This document shows positions 1 to 6,928 of a stretch of DNA of 9,290 nucleotides, piece by piece. How positions within the stretch are numbered: position 1 is the stretch's first letter; every line of letters starts with the position of its first letter. This stretch comes from Gammaproteobacteria bacterium. Lineage in GTDB: Bacteria > Pseudomonadota > Gammaproteobacteria > Nitrococcales > Nitrococcaceae. The stretch is from the NCBI GenBank assembly GCA_018334525.1, contig JAGXLT010000022.1, positions 1 through 9,290 on the forward strand, in the 5' to 3' direction. The notes under the pieces were generated by a model that was not told where the DNA came from, made no database searches, and worked only from the letters and a program-made list of their open reading frames with translations. Position numbers and translations under genes: made by a program.

Positions 1-1932
1 TGGGATGAGGCGGCACTAGATGCTGCCCGCTCACTCAATAAGCCCATTTTATTGTCGATCGGTTATGCCGCCTGCCACTGGTGTCATGTGATGGCACATG
101 AGTCATTTGCCGATCCGGCAACCGCAGCACAAATGAACCACGACTTCGTCAACATTAAGGTAGATCGTGAGGAGCGCCCCGATCTAGATCGAATCTACCA
201 GACTGCACACCAACTGCTCACCGGCCAAAGCGGCGGCTGGCCCTTAACGGTAGTGCTCACGCCAGATCAGTTACCATTTTTTTCTGGCACCTATTTTCCG
301 CCTGAGCCAAAACAGGAAATGGCTTCTTTTCGGCAGATGCTTAGCCAAGTCAGTCTGGCCTGGAAAGAACAGCCAAACGAAATCAGCGAGCAAAACGAAA
401 GAATGACGCGAGTGCTCAAAAACCTGGGCCATAGTGACGAGGGCGTTGACCCTGACCAGGCATTGTTGGATGCCGGCCGCAAACAGCTGGCATCTCGCTA
501 TGATCCGGCGTTTGGCGGCTTTGGATCTGCACCCAAATTCCCGCAACCCACGGCCTTAGAGCGACTGCTGCGCGAATATGCGCGCCGGCGTGACGAGGGC
601 AACCCGGATCGTGGCGCCCTGCATATGGTGTGCCATACCCTTCGTCGAATGGGTTTAGGCGGTATCTTTGATCAGATTGGTGGTGGTTTTTCACGCTACT
701 CGGTTGATGGGCAGTGGATGATTCCGCATTTCGAAAAAATGCTCTCAGACAACGCGCTGCTTATTGTTGCCACCACAGATGCGTGGCGCGCCACCGGTGA
801 TGAATTTTTTGCCCGAATCGCCCGTGAAACAGCCGATTGGGCATTGCGTGAGATGTTGCTGCCCGAAGGGGGGTTTGCCACATCACTCGATGCCGATACC
901 AGCGAGGGCGAAGGCGCCTTTTATCTCTGGACACCCATGCAGGTCAGTGAGGTTTTAGATGGCGTTGATGCCCAAGTGGTGGTGCATCGCCTGGGGCTCG
1001 ATGAGCGACCTAATTTTGAGGGGCGCTGGCACCCACAGGTACACATGGCATTTTCTGAGCTGGCAAAACGGTTGCAGTGCCCCCGTGAGGAGGTCGTTGA
1101 GCGCTGGAACCGTGGCCGGGCCGCATTACTGGCGGCTAGAAATCAGCGCGAAAAGCCAGCTCGTGATGACAAGGTACTCACCGCCTGGAATGCACTGATG
1201 ATTCGGGCGCTGGCGCGGGCAGGCCGCTTTTTGGATGAGCCCCGGTATATTGATGCCGCCGAGCGCGCCGAAACCTTTATTCGTGAGCACCTATGGCGCG
1301 AGGTACGGCTTGCCGTAAGTTGGCGTCAGGGCAAACTCGGCATACCCGGCTTTTTAGATGACCATGCCTTTATGCTGGCAGCGCTGCTTGAGTTACAGCA
1401 GGCGCGTTGGTCACCCGGGCGGGAGGATTGGGCTTTTGCCCTGGCTGACACCTTACTTGAGCATTTTGAAGATACTGAGCAGGGTGGTTTTTATTTTACT
1501 GCGGATGATCACGAGCCACTGATACAACGCCCGCGCAGCTTTGCTGACGATGCCCTACCCAATGGCAACGGCATTGCGGCAGAAGCGCTGAACCGGTTGG
1601 GTGTCTGGCAGGCTGAACCGCGCTACACCGACGCAGCCGCACGGACCATTCGGGCTGCAAGCGCGCGCATTCATGAAAGCCCCGGCGCACACTGCGCCTT
1701 ATTAAACGCGCTCGATGAACAGCTATCTCCACCAACGCTGGTCACTGTTCACGCAGGTGAGCAGGCTGAAGACTGGCGCGCCGTTACCGATGCCGGGTTG
1801 CATCCGGCACGTCTTGTATTTTATCCATCGGCACCATCAGACATCGGTGCATGGGTTTGCCAGGGTCAGCGCTGCCTGCCGAAAGTGGATACGCCCACGG
1901 CTTTGCATGACCAGCTTGCCGGTGATGACTAA
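1..1932 (+). CDS. YyaL-type thioredoxin-domain protein (DUF255), 5' partial
   Basis: The frame is open from base 1 (WDEAALDAAR...), so the gene begins upstream of the window. The TTG at 52 only marks the edge of an automated ORF. In the family the usual N-terminus has about 25 more residues (pattern ...NPVDWYPW). The visible part is 643 residues. It starts with a thioredoxin-like domain holding a CHWC redox motif (window codons 25-28), followed by the family signatures VDREERPD and GGWPL and then GTYFPP. The rest resembles the alpha/alpha six-barrel (AGE/glycosidase-like) half, with FDQIGGGFSRY, HFEKML and SLDADTSEGEGAFYLW. Homologues include B. subtilis YyaL and mammalian SPATA20. The biochemical function is not established; a redox role or sugar-processing role is inference from the folds. 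It converges on the photolyase gene with 17 bp between stop codons and no obvious terminator hairpin. Confidence 0.95.
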   Translation, partial: WDEAALDAARSLNKPILLSIGYAACHWCHVMAHESFADPATAAQMNHDFVNIKVDREERPDLDRIYQTAHQLLTGQSGGWPLTVVLTPDQLPFFSGTYFPPEPKQEMASFRQMLSQVSLAWKEQPNEISEQNERMTRVLKNLGHSDEGVDPDQALLDAGRKQLASRYDPAFGGFGSAPKFPQPTALERLLREYARRRDEGNPDRGALHMVCHTLRRMGLGGIFDQIGGGFSRYSVDGQWMIPHFEKMLSDNALLIVATTDAWRATGDEFFARIARETADWALREMLLPEGGFATSLDADTSEGEGAFYLWTPMQVSEVLDGVDAQVVVHRLGLDERPNFEGRWHPQVHMAFSELAKRLQCPREEVVERWNRGRAALLAARNQREKPARDDKVLTAWNALMIRALARAGRFLDEPRYIDAAERAETFIREHLWREVRLAVSWRQGKLGIPGFLDDHAFMLAALLELQQARWSPGREDWAFALADTLLEHFEDTEQGGFYFTADDHEPLIQRPRSFADDALPNGNGIAAEALNRLGVWQAEPRYTDAAARTIRAASARIHESPGAHCALLNALDEQLSPPTLVTVHAGEQAEDWRAVTDAGLHPARLVFYPSAPSDIGAWVCQGQRCLPKVDTPTALHDQLAGDD

Positions 1933-1949
1933 GCGATAACTCAGTCCGT

Positions 1950-3395
1950 TTAGAAATCCAGCGTCTGCTGATCGGGCTCCACCGGTTTTCGGCGCGCCAG
2001 AATGCGAGCTTTAGCCTCTCTGGCTGCCTTTTCATGATCGACAATCGGCCACGGGTAGTCGGTGCCGAGCTTTACGCCATAGCGCTGCTGCAGTTGCCCG
2101 GTTAAGTGCCAGGGTGCATGGATCCACTCCGTAGGCACCGCACTAAGCTGCGGCACCCAACGGCGAATATACTCTCCATCCGGATCCTGATCGCGCGATT
2201 GTTTCACCGGGTTGTAAATGCGCAGCGCATGCACACCCGTGGTGCCGGCCTGCATTTGAATCTGGCAATAATGAATACCCGGCTCATAATCAGTAAAGCA
2301 TCGCGCCAGATGCAATGCCGGCTCCCGCCAGTGCAGCCAAAGGTGATAGCTAGAAAAAGCCACCAACATGGCGCGCATCCGAAAGTTAATCCACCCATCA
2401 TGGATAAGCTGCCGCATACAGGCATCAACAAAGGGAATACCGGTTTGGCCCGTTGCCCAGGCGGTATAACGCGCTTGATCGAGGTTTTGTTCATCGCGCA
2501 GGTCATTATCACCCGGGTTACGATTGCGCCATTCAATCGACGGGTCCATTTCCAGTTTTTGAATAAAGTGGCAGTGCCAGTGCAGTCGTGATTCAAAAGA
2601 TTTTAATGACTTTGACCACGCGCTGCCGGGGGCTTCGGCCCGCACGGCCGCCCAGCGCTGCCGATGCCGTTGCACAACCTCGCGCAGGGAAAGCGTGCCG
2701 TAGGCCATATGGGGTGAAAGCCTGGAGCATACTGTGGCCGCCGAGCCCGGGCTCGACATCCCCTGGCGATAGTGCTGTCCACGTGTGGCTAAAAAGCTAT
2801 CGAGCAGTTGCTCGGCGGCCTGCCGCCCCCCGGCTTGACGGCCGGGGCATGCCAGCTGGCCCTGCCCTAAGGTTTCAGGCCACTCAGCACCCGGCAGCGC
2901 GACTGCTGCCTGTGCCGGTTTTGCAAGCGGATCGGCGATGGGCTGAGTCATGCGTGCCTCCCACTGCTTCACCCAACCGGTACGCTTGCGAAGACCACGC
3001 ACAACCCCAAAATTTGGCGTTTGATGCCAATGTACTTGCGCGGTTCGGCACCAGTCAGCCACGGCACGATCGCGCGCATAGCTCCAGGCGTTGCCCGTTT
3101 CCTGATGGGAATGGATAGCGGCGAAAGGCACTTTGGCATGCAGCTCGGCAAAAACGGCCGGCAGACTGCCATTAAGCACCAGTAACTCAAGGCCCAGCTC
3201 AGAAAGCGCAACCTGCAACTCAACTAAACAGTCTTTAATAAATGCCCAATGCCGCTGCGCACTATCCGGCTGTGCCCACAACTCAGGCTCGATCACATAC
3301 ACCGGGCGCACCGGACCGGCAGCAATCGCCGCGTTTAACGGCGCATGATCTGCAACGCGCAAGTCTCGCTTAAACCACACCAGCTGATCTGCCAT
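1950..3395 (-). CDS. Photolyase/cryptochrome family FAD-binding protein
   Basis: This 481-residue protein has the normal length for the family. It opens with the N-terminal antenna-domain signature (LVWFKRDLRVADHAPL, residues 5-20). The C-terminal FAD domain includes TGIPFVDACMRQL (318-330), DGWINFRMR (333-341), LHWRE (354-358) and the closing block GEYIRRWVPQL...PTEWIHAPW. The family uses reduced FAD and light to repair UV-induced pyrimidine dimers, or acts as a photoreceptor; the subclass cannot be fixed by eye. The ATG at 3395 is chosen because the protein then begins exactly where photolyases begin, an AAGG lies 7 nt upstream, and the ATG overlaps the DUF2256 stop as TAATG. An in-frame ATG at 3470 would add 25 residues that overlap DUF2256 and look unlike the family. 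Aligned without gaps to E. coli Phr from memory, W359 is kept (W356), while W306 and W382 fall on Q303 and I379 and N378 on H375. The electron-transfer chain is therefore atypical. Confidence 0.93.
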   Translation of the reverse strand: MADQLVWFKRDLRVADHAPLNAAIAAGPVRPVYVIEPELWAQPDSAQRHWAFIKDCLVELQVALSELGLELLVLNGSLPAVFAELHAKVPFAAIHSHQETGNAWSYARDRAVADWCRTAQVHWHQTPNFGVVRGLRKRTGWVKQWEARMTQPIADPLAKPAQAAVALPGAEWPETLGQGQLACPGRQAGGRQAAEQLLDSFLATRGQHYRQGMSSPGSAATVCSRLSPHMAYGTLSLREVVQRHRQRWAAVRAEAPGSAWSKSLKSFESRLHWHCHFIQKLEMDPSIEWRNRNPGDNDLRDEQNLDQARYTAWATGQTGIPFVDACMRQLIHDGWINFRMRAMLVAFSSYHLWLHWREPALHLARCFTDYEPGIHYCQIQMQAGTTGVHALRIYNPVKQSRDQDPDGEYIRRWVPQLSAVPTEWIHAPWHLTGQLQQRYGVKLGTDYPWPIVDHEKAAREAKARILARRKPVEPDQQTLDF

Positions 3396-3535
3396 TAATC
3401 TGCCTTTTTTGTGCGCTGTCGCCGGCAACGCTCTGAGCAGTAGCGAACCGACTCCCAGTCTTTTGCCCATTTGCGGCGCCAGTTAAATGGCCGTTGGCAG
3501 ACCACACAGATTTTGCTTGGCAAAGGCCGTTTCAT
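3395..3535 (-). CDS. DUF2256 small four-cysteine protein
   Basis: This small gene encodes 46 residues, beginning [17 protein letters not shown] and ending RTKKAD. It has cysteines C10-x2-C13 and C33-x3-C37, a tryptophan-rich basic middle (W19, W23, W27), and a very basic overall composition (many K and R). This matches the DUF2256 family as I know it. The cysteine spacing suggests a small zinc-binding knuckle, possibly nucleic-acid binding; that is inference, and no function is established. Its ATG overlaps the sirtuin stop as ATGA, and its TAA overlaps the photolyase ATG as TAATG. A GGAG sits 5 nt before the start. The perfect fit between the two neighbours, together with the family match, makes it a real gene despite its size. 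As I recall, DUF2256 genes often neighbour photolyase or cryptochrome genes, which would suggest a shared process. Confidence 0.93.
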   Translation of the reverse strand: MKRPLPSKICVVCQRPFNWRRKWAKDWESVRYCSERCRRQRTKKAD

Positions 3536-4389
3536 AGCTGCTCCAACGCACTTAACCCGGCACGGCATTCCATGGTCACCCGGCCCTGCGCTTCGGCATC
3601 GCCCCGGGTCACGCCCAGCCCAAGAATATAAACCGGTTTACCGGCTGCTGCCGCCGCGCGCACAAACCGATAGCCCGACCACACCATTAATGAGGAGCCC
3701 ACGACCAGTAAGCCACCCGATTGCGCCAGCATCTGCCGCACCGTGGCAACCCGCTCTAACGGCACATTTTCGCCAAAAAACACCACCGCCGGTTTGAGTA
3801 AGCCACCGCAAGCCGAGCAGGCAGGCACCCGAAACTCAGCGTAATCGGCTGCCTGCAGATCGGCATCACCATCCGGTGCGATGCCGGTTTTCTGCACGCT
3901 GGCCGCCCAATCAGGATTAGCGGCTTCCAATGCCATCTGATGTTCCTGCCGCGGCATGACACGCCCACAATCCAGACACTCAACGCGATCAAGCCGGCCA
4001 TGCAAATCCACCACCTGCTGACTGCCCGCCTGCTGATGCAGACCATCCACATTTTGCGTGACCAGGCCTTGAATGAGCCCGCGCCGTTCAAGGCTTACCA
4101 ATGCATGATGCGCCGCATTGGGTTGGGCACTTTCTACCGTTTTCCAGCCCACCAGGCTGCGTGCCCAGTACCTTTGACGCCCCAGCTCACTACCAATAAA
4201 TTCGCTTAACTGCATCGGCGCACGGCGCTTCCACGCGCCAGCATGATCCCGGTAATCAGGAATACCCGACCCGGTAGACACCCCGGCCCCGGTTAACACC
4301 ATAAACGGCGCTGCATCACACAGGGCCGCTGCCACCTCAGACAAGCTGATCTCAGGCGCTGGCGCGGGCAGGGGTTGTACATTGGCCAT
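3532..4389 (-). CDS. Sir2 family NAD-dependent deacylase, class II (SIRT4-like)
   Basis: This 285-residue sirtuin removes acyl groups from lysines, or transfers ADP-ribose, using NAD+. The Rossmann NAD site reads [16 protein letters not shown] (33-48). TQNVDGLH (111-118) and the catalytic H130 in DLHGRLD follow. Two zinc-ligand cysteine pairs are C138/C141 and C191/C194, and VVFFGE and VVGSSL complete the core. The stretch with [17 protein letters not shown] and WSGYRF is very close to the human SIRT4 pattern, which places it in class II rather than with CobB. One oddity is that the usual N in the INxGxTR-type motif appears as G257 ([10 protein letters not shown]). The start ATG at 4389 has AAGGAG 6 nt upstream. 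It is the first gene of an operon with DUF2256 and the photolyase, joined by ATGA overlap. Confidence 0.95.
   Translation of the reverse strand: MANVQPLPAPAPEISLSEVAAALCDAAPFMVLTGAGVSTGSGIPDYRDHAGAWKRRAPMQLSEFIGSELGRQRYWARSLVGWKTVESAQPNAAHHALVSLERRGLIQGLVTQNVDGLHQQAGSQQVVDLHGRLDRVECLDCGRVMPRQEHQMALEAANPDWAASVQKTGIAPDGDADLQAADYAEFRVPACSACGGLLKPAVVFFGENVPLERVATVRQMLAQSGGLLVVGSSLMVWSGYRFVRAAAAAGKPVYILGLGVTRGDAEAQGRVTMECRAGLSALEQL
3541..3544 (-). promoter_or_regulatory. Shine-Dalgarno site of the DUF2256 gene
   Basis: Read on the minus strand, GGAG lies 5 nt before the ATG at 3535, inside the last codons of the sirtuin gene. It supports an independently initiated small protein rather than a read-through tail, and supports this start codon. 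Confidence 0.7.
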
Positions 4390-4400
4390 AGGAGACTCCT
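4390..4400 (-). repeat. 11-bp perfect palindrome overlapping the sirtuin ribosome binding site
   Basis: AGGAGACTCCT is a perfect inverted repeat centred on 4395, directly next to the sirtuin ATG. On the minus strand it holds most of the AAGGAG Shine-Dalgarno site (4396-4401). In the mRNA the AGGA could pair with the UCCU next to AUG around a 3-nt loop, which would mask the site weakly. It could also be a protein-binding site or chance. Confidence 0.45.
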
Positions 4401-4411
4401 TGTAGAAGGCC

Positions 4412-4417
4412 TATAAT
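4412..4417 (+). promoter_or_regulatory. Candidate -10 box (TATAAT) for the transporter gene
   Basis: A perfect TATAAT lies 8 bp before the transporter ATG at 4426 in the 36-bp divergent gap. No convincing -35 hexamer is seen at 16-18 bp spacing, where the sequence is around TAGGAG. If used, transcription would start about 4423-4426, giving a nearly leaderless mRNA; the GAGGGG at 4418-4423 would then lie at or before the 5' end. It may be coincidental, with the real promoter inside the sirtuin gene. Confidence 0.35.
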
Positions 4418-4425
4418 GAGGGGTT

Positions 4426-5610
4426 ATGTCGACTTCTGATATCAGTTTAAAAAAGACCATGATCGTGATGCTTGGCGTGATTACCGCTTTCGCGCCGCTT
4501 TCGATCGACCTCTATCTGCCTGCACTACCGCAGCTCAGCAACGAGCTGGGTATTTCATCGATGCTGGCGCAGCAAAGCTTGAGCCTTTTTTTTGTGGGTC
4601 TTGCCACCGGCCAGCTGTTTTATGGACCGTTAGCTGATCGCTATGGTCGGCGAACACCACTCACCTTTGGAATCTTACTCTACCTGATTGCTACGGTGGT
4701 CTGCGCGCTTGCACCCAGTATCGATGTCCTGCTAATCGGTCGTCTGCTGCAGGGCTTTGGCGCGGCAGCAGGCCCGGTCATTGCGCGTGCGATTGTGCGA
4801 GATATTTATTCTGGAAGACGCGCCGCTCAGGTGATGTCCTTTGTCATCTTGGTAATGGCGGCAGCGCCACTCGTCGCCCCGATACTGGGTGGGTGGATTA
4901 CCGCATTATTGGGCTGGCGGGCCAACTTCTGGGTGCTCGGGCTATTTGGGGTGATATGCCTGCTGCTCGTTATTTATAGCATCCCGGAAACGCATCCCCG
5001 ACATGCCCGCCCGGTCAGCGCTTTGCGCTATCTGTTCAGCGGCTACCTGCCGGTAATTACCGATACCGCCTCGCTGCCCCTGCTTGGTGCCGGTGGTATG
5101 GCTTTTGCGGCACTCTTTGCTTATGTGGCGGGTAGCCCGTTTGTTTACACCGAAGTCTTTGGTGTTTCAGAAACCGCCTTCGGCTATTTTTTCGGGCTTA
5201 ATGTGATCGGCTTAGTCTTAGGCAACCTGCTCAACAGCCAGCTTGTCATGCATTACGGCGCACGGCGGTTGATGCAATTTGGCATTGGCATTCTAGCCAG
5301 CGGCTCCGCCTGTATGCTCATATTAGTGTTAAACGGAGTAACCAGCCAGTGGATCATTACCCCATTTTTATTTATTTCTCTTGGCACTGTGGGCGTGATT
5401 GCGGCGAATACGGTTTCCAGTTTGCTTAACCGTCATCCGCAAAACGCGGGGGCCGCCTCAGCCCTCTTTGGCGTGTCGCAATTCGGGCTGGGTGCGCTGA
5501 GTGCATTAACCATCGGTTTGCTGCCATTTGAGCCCTTGCTGGCGATGGCGCTCGTCATGACCGGTAGCGGCATACTGGCAGTTTTTTCCCTATTACACCT
5601 CAAGCGGTGA
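4426..5610 (+). CDS. Bcr/CflA family multidrug efflux MFS transporter
   Basis: This 394-residue inner-membrane protein has about 12 hydrophobic segments, the usual size and topology for Bcr/CflA drug:H+ antiporters. The family signature APLSIDLYLPALPQL is at residues 23-37, with the acidic D28 in the first membrane segment. Motif A reads GPLADRYGRR (67-76) between segments 2 and 3. RLLQGFGAAAGP (106-117) matches the conserved fourth segment with its arginine, and APILGGW follows in segment 5. The family exports compounds such as bicyclomycin, chloramphenicol or sulfonamides; the substrate here cannot be told. The ATG at 4426 has a close GAGG and places the first membrane segment correctly. 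It is divergent from the sirtuin operon and is followed after 12 bp by the kinase-like gene, probably in one transcript. Confidence 0.93.
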   Translation: MSTSDISLKKTMIVMLGVITAFAPLSIDLYLPALPQLSNELGISSMLAQQSLSLFFVGLATGQLFYGPLADRYGRRTPLTFGILLYLIATVVCALAPSIDVLLIGRLLQGFGAAAGPVIARAIVRDIYSGRRAAQVMSFVILVMAAAPLVAPILGGWITALLGWRANFWVLGLFGVICLLLVIYSIPETHPRHARPVSALRYLFSGYLPVITDTASLPLLGAGGMAFAALFAYVAGSPFVYTEVFGVSETAFGYFFGLNVIGLVLGNLLNSQLVMHYGARRLMQFGIGILASGSACMLILVLNGVTSQWIITPFLFISLGTVGVIAANTVSSLLNRHPQNAGAASALFGVSQFGLGALSALTIGLLPFEPLLAMALVMTGSGILAVFSLLHLKR

Positions 5611-5622
5611 TAGGGTTTTGGC

Positions 5623-6324
5623 ATGGGACGCGAAAACGACCGGATTGACCATCTCATTGGCTGTATTCCGACTCGACGCATGCCCGCCACATTAATCGCT
5701 AGCAGCGGCCACCACTGCGAAGTCTGGCGATCCAGTGGCACTGTGCGACGCAAAGGATGGCGAAGCCCTTTGGATATTGTGATCAAGATTCCACGGCAAC
5801 CCCTATCAGCGAATGAGGCTAAAACGCTGCAACGTGAGCACGGGTTGCTTCGCAAAGCGCTAGGCGAAATTGTGCCACCAGCGCTTTTTGTACGCACCCG
5901 AATTAATGGCGTTGAAAGCCTGGTCGCCATGGCGCCCACTGTGTCGCGCTGGTTTGATTTGGCAAATCCGGCGCATGAGGAAGAAGCGGCGCCCTTGCTC
6001 AGCCAACTGCCCGAGGCAAGGCACGCGCTGAGGCGCTTTGTTGAACAAGCTGAGCTTTGGTATGCCAAAGAAGAGAAGGTCATCGATCTTTACGGGCTCG
6101 ATAACCTGGTGCTAGACCGTAACCGCCAACTGCGGTACATCGATAGTTTTGGAGTGTTTTTTTATGCAGACCTACTGCACCTGGTGCCAGAGCATGATGC
6201 CACGCTGGCTCACCGCATCGATTTATCGAGGCGCAGGCTTGCCTATCTTCAGCACCTTTTATCGCTATGTGAAGCGCGCGATGATGCTGCTGATGCTGAG
6301 TCTGCTATCAGGGCTGCTGATTAA
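5623..6324 (+). CDS. Uncharacterised protein with kinase-like sequence pattern
   Basis: I do not recognise a named family for this 233-residue soluble protein, which has no signal peptide or membrane segment. Its layout resembles a small protein-kinase or aminoglycoside-phosphotransferase fold. A short loop GHHCEV (29-34) sits where a nucleotide loop would. K55 in IVIKIP resembles the beta-3 lysine and E72 in QREHGLL the helix-C glutamate. DLYGLDNLVLD (155-165) resembles the catalytic loop, and YIDSFG (172-177) resembles the metal-binding DFG. Two deviations call for caution: N161 is six residues after D155 rather than five, and DSFG replaces DFG. It may be an active small kinase, a lipopolysaccharide- or lipid-type kinase, or a pseudokinase. 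The ATG at 5623 lacks a strong Shine-Dalgarno site and lies 12 bp after the transporter stop. Its last 56 bp overlap the MlaC-like gene. Confidence 0.72.
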   Translation: MGRENDRIDHLIGCIPTRRMPATLIASSGHHCEVWRSSGTVRRKGWRSPLDIVIKIPRQPLSANEAKTLQREHGLLRKALGEIVPPALFVRTRINGVESLVAMAPTVSRWFDLANPAHEEEAAPLLSQLPEARHALRRFVEQAELWYAKEEKVIDLYGLDNLVLDRNRQLRYIDSFGVFFYADLLHLVPEHDATLAHRIDLSRRRLAYLQHLLSLCEARDDAADAESAIRAAD

Positions 6325-6928
6325 CCCACCGGCTTCTGCCACCAGCGACTCACCCGAGGCCGTTGTCGATCGTGTGGTGAGCGATACGCTCACGGTAATT
6401 AGAGAAAATATCGACGGCATTAAAAACGATGATGCGATCGCACAGGAAATTGTTAATACACAAATTCTGCCGTGGTTTGATACTCAACTGATGGCGCGCT
6501 TTGCCATGGGCCGGCTTGCTCGACAGGCCAGTGAAGACGAAATTACGCGTTTTACCCGCGCCCTTGAACAGCGCATCGGCAACCTTTATGTGGATGCTTT
6601 AAAAGAATTTGCCACAGAAACCGTCGATTTTTCCGAAAATGGCGAAGTACAGCTACGCACCGTCAGTGAAGAGTCGCCACGCGCGGTAATCAGCGCGCGG
6701 GTTATCGGCCCTAATGTGGAAGATACCACCCTGCGCCTGCAGCTTTATTATCGCGATGACCGGTGGCGGGTGTTTGATGTGGAAACCAGCGGTGTCAGTT
6801 TATTGATCGTCTTTCGCGACGCGCTACAACCCGCAGGGCGAGATGGCGGCATTCCTGCGATGATTGCTGCGCTGGAGGAAGGCGATTTGAATATCGAAGA
6901 AGCGCTGGAAGCGGAAATGGATCAGTAA
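6269..6928 (+). CDS. MlaC/Ttg2D-like periplasmic phospholipid-binding protein
   Basis: Read from the GTG at 6269 this is 219 residues, close to the E. coli MlaC length of about 211. Residues 1-24 form a clear signal peptide: a KR start, a Met/Leu-rich core and a PASA-T cleavage site. The mature part follows the MlaC pattern: ILPWFDTQLMARFAMG, then a helix ending near FTRALEQRIGNLYVDAL, then beta strands with LQLYYRDDRWRVFDVETSGVSL and a final FRDAL. MlaC proteins carry phospholipids across the periplasm between the outer-membrane MlaA complex and the inner-membrane MlaFEDB transporter. No mlaA, B, D, E or F lies nearby, so this is an orphan copy. The start is uncertain (GTG 6269; ATG 6281, 6284 or 6293). 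GTG is preferred because it supplies the basic n-region. No good ribosome site is seen, so translation is probably coupled to the overlapping upstream gene. An in-frame ATG at 6149 would bury the signal peptide. Confidence 0.88.
   Translation: MKRAMMLLMLSLLSGLLINPPASATSDSPEAVVDRVVSDTLTVIRENIDGIKNDDAIAQEIVNTQILPWFDTQLMARFAMGRLARQASEDEITRFTRALEQRIGNLYVDALKEFATETVDFSENGEVQLRTVSEESPRAVISARVIGPNVEDTTLRLQLYYRDDRWRVFDVETSGVSLLIVFRDALQPAGRDGGIPAMIAALEEGDLNIEEALEAEMDQ

Noticed and set aside
1933..1949. A transcription terminator between the convergent YyaL and photolyase genes
   Set aside because: The 17 bp hold no stable GC stem followed by a T run in either direction.
2106..2591. A 161-codon plus-strand open frame antisense to the photolyase
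   Set aside because: It lies wholly opposite a well-supported gene, matches no family I know and shows no ribosome site. It is a shadow of the codon bias of the photolyase gene.
3396..3470. An upstream ATG at 3470 that would extend the photolyase by 25 residues
   Set aside because: The extra residues do not resemble photolyases and lie out of frame within the DUF2256 gene, which has its own family match and ribosome site.
6149..6268. An upstream ATG at 6149 that would extend the MlaC-like protein by 40 residues
   Set aside because: It would put the signal peptide in the interior of the protein and overlap the kinase-like gene by 176 bp. The extension looks like a shadow frame.
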